Shown here: in pieces, positions 1-8,549 of the stretch
Layout: each line of letters opens with the position of its first letter
How positions within the stretch are numbered: the first letter of the stretch is position 1
Source of the DNA: Salinarimonas sp.
Lineage (GTDB): Bacteria; Pseudomonadota; Alphaproteobacteria; Rhizobiales; Beijerinckiaceae
Length of the DNA: 64,000 nt
Direction of reading: 5' to 3'
Assembly (NCBI RefSeq): GCF_040111675.1
Contig: NZ_CP157794.1
Span: forward strand, 3,493,501-3,557,500
Notes under the pieces: model-generated
The model's input: only the letters and a program-made list of their open reading frames with translations
The model's database searches: none
Told to the model about the DNA's origin: nothing
Program-made: the position numbers and the translations under genes

Positions 1-144
1 GGGCAATACAATTTATACGTCTGTTGCGCGCCGGCAACAGAACTGCGCTCCCCGCCAATCCGGCCCGCGCGTCCCCGCGCGGTTGCCAGCACGGCCCCGC
101 ACGGCCACACTCGCGCGCGAAAGAACGAGCGGGAGGATGTCGGC

Positions 145-993
145 ATGAAGCTGGTGCGGTACGGTTCGGCGGGCGAGGAGCGCCCTGGGCTCGTCGGTCC
201 GGACGGGACGATAAGGGACTTGTCGGGAGAGATCGCGGACCTCTCCGGTCCGGCCCTGTCGCGGGCGAGCCTCGCCGCCATCGCCAAGCTCGATCCGGCG
301 AGCCTGCCGAAAGCGCCCGAAGGCGTGCGGCTCGGCCCCTGCGTCGGCGACGTCGGGCACTTCATCGCGGTCGGCCTCAACTACGCCGATCACGCCGCGG
401 AGACCGGCGCGCCGATCCCGGCCGAGCCGATCCTGTTCTCGAAGGCGCCGTCCTGCATCGTCGGCCCGAACGACGACGTGGTCCTGCCCAAGGGCTCGCA
501 GAAGACCGACTGGGAGGTGGAGCTCGCGATCGTCGTCGGCGAGCGCGCGCACTACGTCGCCGCCAACGAGGCGCTCGACTACGTCGCCGGCTACTGCGTC
601 TGCAACGACGTCTCCGAGCGCGAATTCCAGATGGAGCGCGGCGGGCAGTGGATGAAGGGCAAGAGCGCGCCCACCTTCGGCCCCCTGGGCCCGTGGCTCG
701 TCACGCCCGACGAGGTCGGCGACGTGCAGGCGCTGTCGATGTTCCTCGACGTGAACGGCGAGCGCATGCAGACGGGCTCGACCACGACGATGATCTTCTC
801 CTGCGCCCAGCTCGTCTCCTACATCTCCCACTTCATGGCGCTCGAGCCCGGCGACGTCATCACCACCGGCACGCCGCCCGGCGTCGGCCTCGGCATGAAG
901 CCCCCGCGCTTCGTCAAGGACGGCGACGTGATGCGGCTCGGCATCGAGAAGCTCGGGCAGCAGCAGCAGCGCGTGCGCGCCTTCCCGGGCTGA
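145..993 (+). CDS. Fumarylacetoacetate hydrolase (FAH) family protein
   Basis: A 282-residue member of the FAH superfamily, metal-dependent enzymes that hydrolyse, isomerise or decarboxylate beta-keto acids in catabolic routes; the substrate cannot be read from sequence. The short N-terminal domain (MKLVRYG...) is followed by the conserved core: GLNYADHAAE near residue 77, the acidic metal-binding region WEVELAIV near 130, and TGTPPGVG near 250. The length fits the one-domain FAH proteins often annotated as ureidoglycolate lyase or 2-hydroxyhepta-2,4-diene-1,7-dioate isomerase. The start is supported by GGGAGGATG just upstream. The gene stands alone, convergent with the Nudix gene. Family confident, exact reaction unknown. 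Confidence 0.88.
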   Translation: MKLVRYGSAGEERPGLVGPDGTIRDLSGEIADLSGPALSRASLAAIAKLDPASLPKAPEGVRLGPCVGDVGHFIAVGLNYADHAAETGAPIPAEPILFSKAPSCIVGPNDDVVLPKGSQKTDWEVELAIVVGERAHYVAANEALDYVAGYCVCNDVSEREFQMERGGQWMKGKSAPTFGPLGPWLVTPDEVGDVQALSMFLDVNGERMQTGSTTTMIFSCAQLVSYISHFMALEPGDVITTGTPPGVGLGMKPPRFVKDGDVMRLGIEKLGQQQQRVRAFPG

Positions 994-1037
994 GACCCTG
1001 CGCGCCGCGCGGCGCGGGCGCCGAGGCCCGCGCCCGC

Positions 1038-1529
1038 TCAGCCGCCGACGGCTTTTCGCCGGCAGGGCGTTACCTCGCCGGCCAGGCGGTCCGGCAGCGC
1101 GGCGATGAGATCGGAAAGCTCCGGCTCGTCCACGAGCTCGGCCGCGGTCTGCGGATCGAACCAGCGGCGCTCGCGCTCGTCGCGCTCGGGCCAGCGCTTC
1201 TGCTCCTTGGCGACCTCCATCAGGAACACGTCCACCGCGCACGGCACGAAGGCGCGCGACTTGAGGCGCTTCTCGTAGGTGTAGACGCCGTAGGGCTCCC
1301 TCGATACCGAGCCGGCGAGCCCGGCCTCCTCGTAGGCTTCGCGCGCGGCGGTCTCGCTCGGGCGCAGCTTGCGGATCGGCCATCCTTTCGGGATCACCCA
1401 GCGGCGCGTCTCGCGCGAGGTGACGAGCAGAACCTCGATACGTCCCGCATCGTCGATGCGGAACGGCAGCGCCGCGCATTGCTTGCGCGGTTCCTCCGGT
1501 GTGTTTTCGTTTTTCTTCATGGTACTCAC
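1038..1529 (-). CDS. Nudix hydrolase
   Basis: A 163-residue Nudix hydrolase that should cleave a nucleoside diphosphate linked to another moiety. The Nudix box is seen as GWPIRKLRPSETAAREAYEE followed by AGL, with the REAYEE metal-binding helix intact. The KGWP entry to the box and the small size resemble the diphosphoinositol-polyphosphate/diadenosine-type group, but substrate is unknown. The long frame begins at GTG 1529; an ATG at 1520 is an equally good start three codons later. Divergent from the SDR gene. Confidence 0.85.
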   Translation of the reverse strand: MSTMKKNENTPEEPRKQCAALPFRIDDAGRIEVLLVTSRETRRWVIPKGWPIRKLRPSETAAREAYEEAGLAGSVSREPYGVYTYEKRLKSRAFVPCAVDVFLMEVAKEQKRWPERDERERRWFDPQTAAELVDEPELSDLIAALPDRLAGEVTPCRRKAVGG

Positions 1530-1738
1530 GTAGGGCGTGTGTCCTCGATCCGCAACGCTACGCCGCGGAACACGGGACCGAAGAGGCTATCATGCTCCGC
1601 GCATCCGTCTCTCAAAAACGTGAAACACCGCGACTCCCGGATCCCTCGGCGACGGCCGTCGCGCATCGCCGGGAACGGGTGTCGCCGCTCCTCATTGTCG
1701 GAAGCGAAGCCGGTTCACGACGACGAGGAGAGCGACGC

Positions 1739-2764
1739 ATGCGCGGCGGATTGCAGGACCTGCGGGGACGGGTGGTGATGCTCACCGGAGCGTCCGCGGG
1801 GATCGGGCGCGCGACCGCGCTCCGCCTCGCCCACGAGGGCGCGCGGATCGGCCTGATCGCCCGCGACGGCGGCGCGCTGGAGGACGTCGCCCGCGAGGTC
1901 CGCGCCCGCGGCGGCGAGGCGCTGCCGCTGCCCTGCGACGTCGCTGACGCCGAGGCCGTGTTCCGTGCCGCCGAGGCGCTCGAGCGCGCGTTCGGTCCGC
2001 TCGACGTGTGGATCAACGACGCCATGGTCACCGTGTTCTCGCCGGTCCACGAGATGCAGCCGGACGAGTACCGCCGCGTCACGGAGGTGACCTACCTCGG
2101 CGCCGTGCACGGCACGCTCGCCGCCCTGCGCTCCATGCGTCCGCGCGGACGCGGGATCATCATCCAGGTCGGCTCCGCGCTCGCCTATCGCGGAATCCCG
2201 CTGCAGAGCGCCTATTGCGCGGCCAAGCACGCCGTCGTCGGCTTCTCGGATTCGCTGCGCGCCGAGTTGCGGCACGACGACGTCGACATCGCGGTGAGCG
2301 AGGTCCACCTGCCCGGCGTCAACACCCCGCAATTCGACTGGGCCCGCTCGCGCCTGCCGCGCTCGCCGCGGCCCTCCGGCCCGGTCTACGAGCCCGAGGC
2401 GGCGGCGGACGCGATCGTCCACGCCGTGCACGCGCCGGAGCGCTCCTGGTGGCTCGGCGGCGTCACCGCCACCGCGATCATCGGCAACGCGCTGGCGCCG
2501 GGCCTCGCCGACCGCTATCTCGCCCGCAACGCCGTGGAGGGGCAGATGCGTCCCGATGCCGACCGCCGCGCGATCCCGCCCGAGGGAAACCTCTACCGCT
2601 CCGCCGGCCGCGCCATGCATCGCGTCCGCGGGCCCTTCACACGCCAGTCGAAGGGCTCGGCCCTGCGGCTGCCCGGGCCCGAGACCCGGATCGGGACCGC
2701 GCTGGCGACCGCCGCCGTCGCCGCCGGGATCGGGCTCGTTCTCGGCCGCGCCGGGCGGCGTTGA
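1739..2764 (+). CDS. SDR family oxidoreductase with C-terminal membrane segment
   Basis: A classical-type short-chain dehydrogenase/reductase of 341 residues. The Rossmann glycine motif TGASAGIG lies near residue 16 and the catalytic Ser...YxxxK as S-AYCAAK near 160. The usual NNAG structural motif is replaced by NDAM. After the catalytic domain is a long tail ending in a hydrophobic stretch (TALATAAVAAGIGLVLG), probably a membrane anchor. The ATG at 1739 is chosen because GAGGAG precedes it and the protein then begins just before the Rossmann fold; the frame is open further upstream but that part looks non-coding. Substrate unknown. Confidence 0.83.
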   Translation: MRGGLQDLRGRVVMLTGASAGIGRATALRLAHEGARIGLIARDGGALEDVAREVRARGGEALPLPCDVADAEAVFRAAEALERAFGPLDVWINDAMVTVFSPVHEMQPDEYRRVTEVTYLGAVHGTLAALRSMRPRGRGIIIQVGSALAYRGIPLQSAYCAAKHAVVGFSDSLRAELRHDDVDIAVSEVHLPGVNTPQFDWARSRLPRSPRPSGPVYEPEAAADAIVHAVHAPERSWWLGGVTATAIIGNALAPGLADRYLARNAVEGQMRPDADRRAIPPEGNLYRSAGRAMHRVRGPFTRQSKGSALRLPGPETRIGTALATAAVAAGIGLVLGRAGRR

Positions 2765-2937
2765 GGGGCGTCGTCATCGTCGCGTCGTGATTCGCGAGCC
2801 ATCACCGTGAGCCGGCTCGGGAGCCGACCGACGTGTTCCGATTGCCTTAACGGCTCTCGGCCCATAATCACGACGCAGCTCATGCGCTGGGCTTTGGTCG
2901 CCCCGCTCCCGCGCCACGTCAGGAAAGGCAATCCGCC

Positions 2938-4242
2938 ATGCGCGTCGCCATGATCGGCTCCGGCTACGTCGGCCTCGTCTCCGGGGCCTGCTTCGCCGAT
3001 TTCGGCCACGATGTCTGCTGCATCGACAAGGACCCGGCGAAGATCGAAGCCCTCGAGGCCGGACGCATGCCGATCTACGAGCCCGGGCTCGAGGACCTCG
3101 TGCGCCGCAACGTCGAGCAGCGCCGGCTCGCCTTCGGGACGGACCTGGCGCCCGCCGTCGCCGATGCGGAAGCGGTCTTCATCGCGGTGGGCACCCCCTC
3201 GCGCCGCGGCGACGGCCACGCCGATCTCTCCTACGTCCACGCCGCGGCCCGCGAGATCGCCCGCGCCATGACCGGCTACACGGTGATCGTCACCAAGTCG
3301 ACCGTGCCGGTCGGCACCGGCGACGAGGTCGAGCGCATCATCCGCGAGGAGCGTCCTGACGCTGAGTTCGCCGTCGTCTCCAACCCGGAATTCCTGCGCG
3401 AGGGTGCGGCGATCTCCGACTTCAAGCGCCCCGACCGCATCGTCGTCGGCGCCGAGGACGCGCGCGCCGCCGATGTCATGCGCGAGCTCTACCGCCCGCT
3501 CTACCTCAACCAGGCGCCGATCCTCGTCACCTCCCGGCGCACGGCCGAGCTGACCAAGTACGCCGCCAACGCCTTCCTCGCGACCAAGATCACGTTCATC
3601 AACGAGATCGCGGATCTCTGCGAGAAGGTCGGCGCGAACGTGCAGGACGTCGCCCGGGGCATCGGGCTCGACAACCGCATCGGCTCGAAGTTCCTGCATG
3701 CCGGCCCGGGCTACGGCGGCTCGTGCTTTCCCAAGGACACGCTCGCCCTGATCAAGACCGCGCAGGACGCCGAGTGCCCCGTGCGCATCGTCGAGACGGT
3801 GGCGGCGGTGAACGACCAGCGCAAGCGCGCCATGGGCCGCAAGGTCGTCGCCGCCTGCGGCGGCTCGGTGCGCGGCAAGCGCATCGCGCTGCTCGGGCTC
3901 ACCTTCAAGCCCAACACCGACGACATGCGCGATGCCCCCTCCATCGCCATCGCCACCGCGCTCCAGGACGGCGGCGCTTCCGTCGTCGCCTACGATCCCG
4001 AGGGCATGGAGCAGGCGCGCAAGGTGCTCGACGGCGTCGAGTACGCCGAGAGCGCCTATGCCTGCGCCGAGGGCGCGGATGCGCTCGTGCTGGTGACGGA
4101 GTGGGACGCCTTCCGCGCCCTCGACCTGAAGCGGCTCAAGCGCATCATGACCACTCCAGTGCTCGTCGACCTGCGCAACGTCTACCGCCCCGAGGAAATC
4201 CGCGAGGCGGGCTTCGCCTACGCCAGCATCGGGCGGGTGTGA
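2938..4242 (+). CDS. ugd: UDP-glucose 6-dehydrogenase
   Basis: Oxidises UDP-glucose to UDP-glucuronate with two NAD+, feeding exopolysaccharide, capsule or LPS sugars. The 434-residue protein begins with the NAD-binding Rossmann motif GSGYVGL; the catalytic cysteine is C263 in GYGGSCFPKD; the middle helix TAELTKYAANAFLATKITF and the C-terminal UDP-binding domain (LTFKPNTDDMRDAPS near 320) are intact. Length is typical of bacterial Ugd. AGGAAAGG precedes the ATG. No polysaccharide cluster is adjacent. Confidence 0.95.
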   Translation: MRVAMIGSGYVGLVSGACFADFGHDVCCIDKDPAKIEALEAGRMPIYEPGLEDLVRRNVEQRRLAFGTDLAPAVADAEAVFIAVGTPSRRGDGHADLSYVHAAAREIARAMTGYTVIVTKSTVPVGTGDEVERIIREERPDAEFAVVSNPEFLREGAAISDFKRPDRIVVGAEDARAADVMRELYRPLYLNQAPILVTSRRTAELTKYAANAFLATKITFINEIADLCEKVGANVQDVARGIGLDNRIGSKFLHAGPGYGGSCFPKDTLALIKTAQDAECPVRIVETVAAVNDQRKRAMGRKVVAACGGSVRGKRIALLGLTFKPNTDDMRDAPSIAIATALQDGGASVVAYDPEGMEQARKVLDGVEYAESAYACAEGADALVLVTEWDAFRALDLKRLKRIMTTPVLVDLRNVYRPEEIREAGFAYASIGRV

Positions 4243-4278
4243 GCGCGGCGATCGGTTGATCCGGGACGCCCGCGCCCC

Positions 4279-4311
4279 TATGCTCAACAAAAATCTTTTT
4301 TGTTGAGCATA
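4279..4311. promoter_or_regulatory. Perfect AT-rich inverted repeat before the nucleotidyltransferase-like gene
   Basis: Two 15-base arms, TATGCTCAACAAAAA and its exact complement, with a 3-base TCT loop, end 5 bases before the GTG start at 4317. The element is strikingly AT-rich for this genome. It could be an operator, a hairpin controlling translation, or a terminator for the preceding ugd. It also contains an 8-codon ORF (ATG 4280 to TGA) ending just before the gene. Confidence 0.6.
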
Positions 4312-4316
4312 GCGCG

Positions 4317-5342
4317 GTGAGCCCCGTCCGACGCCATTCGCCACTCGCCCATGTGGCCTATCGCGATCTCGTCGCCTCGCTGCTCGACGAGGCGGCGGCG
4401 GATTTCCGCGGGACGCCGTCGCGCGTCGAGCGGAACGGCCGCGGCTATTGGTACGACAGCTACCGGGTCGGCGGCTCCGTCCTGAAGCGCTATGTCGGCG
4501 AGGATACCTCCGAGCTGCGCGCGCGCATCGAACGGCATCGAGACCTCGCCGACGACCGCGACGCCCGCCGGCGCGAGCGCACGCGGCTCGTGCGCATCCT
4601 GCGTGGCGAGGGCTTCATGAGCGTGGACGCCGGTGCCGGCAGCCTTCTGGCGGCGATGGCGTCGTCCGGCGTCTTCCGGCTCGGCGGCACGATCGCAGGC
4701 ACGCACGCCTTCCGGCTCTACGAGGGCGAGCTCGGCGTCCGCTACGCCGTCGACGCCGCGGCGCAGACGAACGACATCGACATCGCCAGCTTCGAGCGGC
4801 TGTCGCTCGCCCTCGAGGACGTCGCCGCGCCGCCTCTGCTCCAGGTGCTGCGCGATTTCCAATTCGCCCCCGTGCCCGCGCTGAAGTCGGGACGGGTCTG
4901 GCGCTGGCGTCAGGCGCGCGGCGCCCAGCTCGTCGAGTTCCTGACGCCGGCCTTCGGCGCCGAGGAGGGCCGCCGCCCGCTCGCCGCGCTCGGGGTGGAC
5001 GCGCAGGCGCTGCACTATCTCGGCTACCTGATCGCCGAGCCGATCCCGGCCGCCGTTCTCTACCGCAGCGGCGTCCTCGTCCAGATCCCGAGGCCGGAAC
5101 GGTTCGCCGTGCACAAGCTGATCGTGGCGGATCGCCGCCTGGGCGGGCCCGATGCGGCGAAGTCCACCAAGGACGTGCTGCAGGCGCGTTTCCTGATGCG
5201 TGCCCTCGCGGAGGATCGGCCCGACGAGCTCGCCGAGGCCTATCGCGACGCCCTCGCGCGCGGCCCGCGCTGGCGGGAGCGTCTCGGCCGTGCGTTGGAA
5301 CGCGCGCCCGACCTTCGCGCGCTGCTCGAGGCCTTGCCCTAG
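4317..5342 (+). CDS. GSU2403-type nucleotidyltransferase-fold protein
   Basis: A 341-residue protein that I recognise as resembling the GSU2403 family (nucleotidyltransferase fold, COG5397-like). The N-terminal part carries YWYDSYRVGGSVLKRYVG; the centre has a TNDIDIA stretch typical of nucleotidyltransferase acidic motifs; the C-terminal part has RPERFAVHKLIVADRR. Biochemical role is unknown; members often sit in variable regions, and related folds occur in AbiE-type toxins, but no antitoxin partner is seen here. GTG 4317 is the first start after the hairpin; no strong ribosome binding site is visible. The TAG stop is inside a perfect palindrome (5339-5377). Confidence 0.7.
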   Translation: MSPVRRHSPLAHVAYRDLVASLLDEAAADFRGTPSRVERNGRGYWYDSYRVGGSVLKRYVGEDTSELRARIERHRDLADDRDARRRERTRLVRILRGEGFMSVDAGAGSLLAAMASSGVFRLGGTIAGTHAFRLYEGELGVRYAVDAAAQTNDIDIASFERLSLALEDVAAPPLLQVLRDFQFAPVPALKSGRVWRWRQARGAQLVEFLTPAFGAEEGRRPLAALGVDAQALHYLGYLIAEPIPAAVLYRSGVLVQIPRPERFAVHKLIVADRRLGGPDAAKSTKDVLQARFLMRALAEDRPDELAEAYRDALARGPRWRERLGRALERAPDLRALLEALP

Positions 5343-5377
5343 AGCGCCGACCTGATGAGATCAGGTCGGCGCTCTAG
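5339..5377. repeat. Perfect palindrome overlapping a stop codon and an IS target
   Basis: Two 18-base arms, CTAGAGCGCCGACCTGAT and its exact complement, separated by GAG. The left CTAG supplies the stop codon of the upstream gene and the right CTAG is the insertion site of the first IS630 copy. It lacks a T-tract, so it is more likely a small dispersed palindrome or mini-element than a simple terminator. Its ends (CTAGAGC) match the first bases of the IS ends. Confidence 0.75.
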
Positions 5378-6434
5378 AGCAGATCGCTTCCTGATGGAAT
5401 CGCGCGGGGGATTCCCTTCGAGGCCAGTTCGTGATTCACGGTAGAGGCTGGCGGAGGAGGCCAGCCGCCATGACGAAGCCCCTCTCGATGGATCTGAGGC
5501 AGCGCGTCCTCGCTGCGGTCGATGCCGGCATGAGCCGCCGGGCCGCGGCGGACCGCTTCGGGATCGCGCCGTCCGCGGCGGTGAAGTGGTTCAACCTTCG
5601 GCGCGAGACGGGCTCGGTCGCGCCGCGGGCGCAAGGCGGCGACACGCGGTCCGGGCGGATCGAGGCGCTCGGCCCGGTCATCCTCGCGATGGTGGAGGAG
5701 GCGCCGGATCTCACCCTCGTCGAGATCGCCGAGCGGCTCGAGCGCGAGCACGGCGAGCGCTTCGCGCCCTCGACGGTGCACCGCTTCTTCGGCCGCCACG
5801 GCCTGACGTTCAAAAAAAGTCCGGCCACGCCAGCGAGCAGGACCGCGCCGACGTCGCCGCGGCCCGCGAGGCCTGGTTCGAGGAGCAGCCCGAGCTCGAC
5901 CCGCAGCGGCTGATCTTCATCGACGAGACCTGGCTCAACACCAAGATGGCGCGGTTGCGGGGCCGCGCCCCCGAAGGCGAGCGCCTGCGCGCCGGCATCC
6001 CTCACGGCCATTGGCGCACCACGACCTTCGTGGCCGGGCTCAGGATCGGCGGGATCGACGCGCCGATGCTGATCGACGGCGCGATCAACGCGGCGAGCTT
6101 CCTCGCCTACGTCCAGCAGGTCCTGGTTCCGACGCTGAGCCCCGGCGACGTGGTGATCATGGACAACCTCGCCAGCCACAAGACCCCCGCCGTGCGCGAG
6201 GCCATCGAGGCGGCCGGAGCCGAGCTGCGCTTCCTGCCGCCCTACAGCCCGGACTTCAACCCCATCGAGAACGCCTTCGCCAAGCTGAAGGCCCTGCTCA
6301 GGAAGGTCGCCGCCCGGACGCGCGACGCCCTCTGGAGCGCCGTCGCCGACGCCATCGAAGCCTTCCCGCCAGAGGAATGCGCGAACTTCTTCACCGCAGC
6401 AGGATATGAACCCGAGTGGTGAGAATCTGCTCTA
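5375..6434 (+). mobile_element. IS630-family insertion sequence, copy 1
   Basis: A 1056-bp element (5377-6432) flanked by duplicated TA, as expected of IS630-type transposition. The ends read GAGCAGAT...ATCTGCTC, an 8-bp perfect terminal inverted repeat that becomes 11 bp if the surrounding CTA/TAG is counted. It encodes one transposase read through a frameshift. The left flank is the right end of the 5339-5377 palindrome. The encoded proteins and length match copies 2 and 3 exactly, so transposition or duplication is recent. Confidence 0.92.
5470..6422 (+). CDS. IS630-family transposase, probable -1 programmed frameshift (copy 1)
   Basis: DDE transposase made from two overlapping frames. 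The first (ATG 5470, preceded by GGAGGAGG) gives the helix-turn-helix part ([20 protein letters not shown]...) and would end at 5913 unshifted. At the A7 run 5812-5818 a -1 slip joins it to the catalytic frame ending at 6422. Catalytic acids are visible as [15 protein letters not shown] and [11 protein letters not shown], the usual IS630/Tc1-like D, D and E positions. Because the same run occurs in all three copies the shift is taken as programmed, not as damage. Confidence 0.88.
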
Positions 6435-6440
6435 GCGTTC

Positions 6441-6498
6441 CTCAGTGGAGCATCATCTCGTCCACCAACCGGATTCCACTTGGTGGGATGATGCCCTA
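6441..6498. repeat. Small palindromic intergenic element between two IS630 copies
   Basis: Imperfect hairpin: GCATCAT (6450-6456) pairs with ATGATGC (6488-6494), and CCACCAA (6462-6468) with TTGGTGG (6480-6486), with a 5-base bulge on the left. It lies between CTAG at 6432-6435 and CTAG at 6496-6499, both of which hold an IS630 copy. It resembles the CTAG-bounded palindromes common between genes in Hyphomicrobiales, an identification made from memory. Confidence 0.6.
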
Positions 6499-7556
6499 GA
6501 GCAGATCGCTTCCTGATGGAATCGCGCGGGGGATTCCCTTCGAGGCCAGTTCGTGATTCACGGTAGAGGCTGGCGGAGGAGGCCAGCCGCCATGACGAAG
6601 CCCCTCTCGATGGATCTGAGGCAGCGCGTCCTCGCTGCGGTCGATGCCGGCATGAGCCGCCGGGCCGCGGCGGACCGCTTCGGGATCGCGCCGTCCGCGG
6701 CGGTGAAGTGGTTCAACCTTCGGCGCGAGACGGGCTCGGTCGCGCCGCGGGCGCAAGGCGGCGACACGCGGTCCGGGCGGATCGAGGCGCTCGGCCCGGT
6801 CATCCTCGCGATGGTGGAGGAGGCGCCGGATCTCACCCTCGTCGAGATCGCCGAGCGGCTCGAGCGCGAGCACGGCGAGCGCTTCGCGCCCTCGACGGTG
6901 CACCGCTTCTTCGGCCGCCACGGCCTGACGTTCAAAAAAAGTCCGGCCACGCCAGCGAGCAGGACCGCGCCGACGTCGCCGCGGCCCGCGAGGCCTGGTT
7001 CGAGGAGCAGCCCGAGCTCGACCCGCAGCGGCTGATCTTCATCGACGAGACCTGGCTCAACACCAAGATGGCGCGGTTGCGGGGCCGCGCCCCCGAAGGC
7101 GAGCGCCTGCGCGCCGGCATCCCTCACGGCCATTGGCGCACCACGACCTTCGTGGCCGGGCTCAGGATCGGCGGGATCGACGCGCCGATGCTGATCGACG
7201 GCGCGATCAACGCGGCGAGCTTCCTCGCCTACGTCCAGCAGGTCCTGGTTCCGACGCTGAGCCCCGGCGACGTGGTGATCATGGACAACCTCGCCAGCCA
7301 CAAGACCCCCGCCGTGCGCGAGGCCATCGAGGCGGCCGGAGCCGAGCTGCGCTTCCTGCCGCCCTACAGCCCGGACTTCAACCCCATCGAGAACGCCTTC
7401 GCCAAGCTGAAGGCCCTGCTCAGGAAGGTCGCCGCCCGGACGCGCGACGCCCTCTGGAGCGCCGTCGCCGACGCCATCGAAGCCTTCCCGCCAGAGGAAT
7501 GCGCGAACTTCTTCACCGCAGCAGGATATGAACCCGAGTGGTGAGAATCTGCTCTA
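6497..7556 (+). mobile_element. IS630-family insertion sequence, copy 2
   Basis: The 1056-bp element at 6499-7554 between duplicated TA, same orientation as copy 1 and only 64 bp from it (66 bases counting one shared TA). Same ends and same encoded protein. The right TA lies inside the stop codon of the minus-strand ABC ATPase gene (TAG read from 7554-7556); because the target is CTAG and TA is duplicated, the stop codon is rebuilt and the ATPase is not truncated. Confidence 0.92.
6592..7544 (+). CDS. IS630-family transposase, probable -1 programmed frameshift (copy 2)
   Basis: Same two-frame transposase as copy 1: N-terminal helix-turn-helix frame from ATG 6592, slippery A7 at 6934-6940, catalytic frame to 7544, with [15 protein letters not shown] and [11 protein letters not shown] intact. 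Nothing in the frame suggests decay, so it is presumably active. Two intact same-direction copies this close could recombine and delete the spacer. Confidence 0.88.
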
Positions 7557-8549
7557 GCCCGCCATAGTGCGCGTTTTCTCCGCCGGAAGCGGATGCAGGC
7601 ACGCCGCCGCCTGGCCCCCTCCGAGATCGACGAGGGGCGGCGGCGCCGCGCGGCAATCGTCCTGCACGCGCGGGCAGCGCCCGGCGAAGGCGCAGCCCGG
7701 CGGCGGGCGGGTCGGGTCCGGCAGCTCCGCCTGCGGCGCGTCGGCGGCGGCGGCCCGGGCGCCGACGGTCGGCGCCGAGTCGATCAGGAGGCGCGTATAG
7801 GGATGGCGCGGGGCGGCGAAGACGCGCTCCACCGGCCCCGTCTCCACCACGCGCCCGAAATACATCACCGCCACCCGCTCGGCGATCGCCTCGACCACGG
7901 CGAGGTCGTGGCTGATGAACAGGTAGGTGAGGCCGAGCCGCCCGCGCAGATCCGAGAGCAGGTTCAGCACCTGCGCCTGCACCGAGACGTCCAGCGCCGA
8001 GACCGGCTCGTCGAGGACGACGATCCGCGGCTCCGCGGCGAGCGCGCGGGCGATGCCGATGCGCTGCGCTTGGCCGCCGGAGAACTCGTGCGGGTAGCGC
8101 TGGAGGAATTCGGGCCTGAGCGAGACGATGTCCATCAGCTCCTCGACGCGCATCGCCCGGGCCGGCGCGTCGCGGTCGAGGAGATGGACGAGGGGCGCCT
8201 CCAGGATCTGGCGGATCGTCTTGCGGGGGTTGAGCGCGCTCGCGGGATCCTGGAAGACGTACTGGATCGTGCGCCCGAAGGCGCGGGGCCCGGCCTTCGC
8301 GGCCTCGCCGATGGGCTTGCCCTCGAGCGCGATCGTGCCGGCGGAGGGCGGGATCAGCCCCACCAGCATGCGCGCGAGGGTGGATTTCCCGCAGCCGGAT
8401 TCGCCGACGATCCCCAGCGTCTCGCCCGGCGCGACCGCGAGCGAGACGTCCCGCACCGCCTGGACGGTGGGCTTGCGCGCGCCGAACAGCCGGCGCCCGC
8501 CGCCGAAGGTCTTGCCGAGGCCGTGGGTCTCGAGAACGGGCGCGCTCAT
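7554..8549 (-). CDS. Peptide-type ABC transporter ATP-binding protein (DppF/OppF-like)
   Basis: The second ATPase of a dipeptide/oligopeptide-family importer, 331 residues. Walker A is GESGCGKST near residue 49, the signature is FSGGQAQR, and Walker B is IVVLDEP; the oligopeptide-type C-terminal extension PPGCAFAGRCPR is present. ATG 8549 overlaps the stop of the upstream fused gene by 4 bases (ATGA), so translation is coupled. Its stop codon is the insertion point of IS630 copy 2, so any downstream transcript or terminator has been displaced. Confidence 0.92.
   Translation of the reverse strand: MSAPVLETHGLGKTFGGGRRLFGARKPTVQAVRDVSLAVAPGETLGIVGESGCGKSTLARMLVGLIPPSAGTIALEGKPIGEAAKAGPRAFGRTIQYVFQDPASALNPRKTIRQILEAPLVHLLDRDAPARAMRVEELMDIVSLRPEFLQRYPHEFSGGQAQRIGIARALAAEPRIVVLDEPVSALDVSVQAQVLNLLSDLRGRLGLTYLFISHDLAVVEAIAERVAVMYFGRVVETGPVERVFAAPRHPYTRLLIDSAPTVGARAAAADAPQAELPDPTRPPPGCAFAGRCPRVQDDCRAAPPPLVDLGGGQAAACLHPLPAEKTRTMAG

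Noticed and set aside
4317..5342. AbiEii-type toxin
   Set aside because: The nucleotidyltransferase-like region is only distantly reminiscent and no AbiEi-type antitoxin gene is beside it.
5470..6422. IS630 transposases as frameshifted pseudogenes
   Set aside because: All three copies share the same A7 slip site, the frames overlap there, and catalytic residues are intact, which fits programmed frameshifting better than damage.
5377..7554. Tandem IS630 copies as an assembly artefact
   Set aside because: The flanks and the spacer palindrome are unique and each copy has its own TA duplication, so two real insertions are more likely, although long reads would be the proof.
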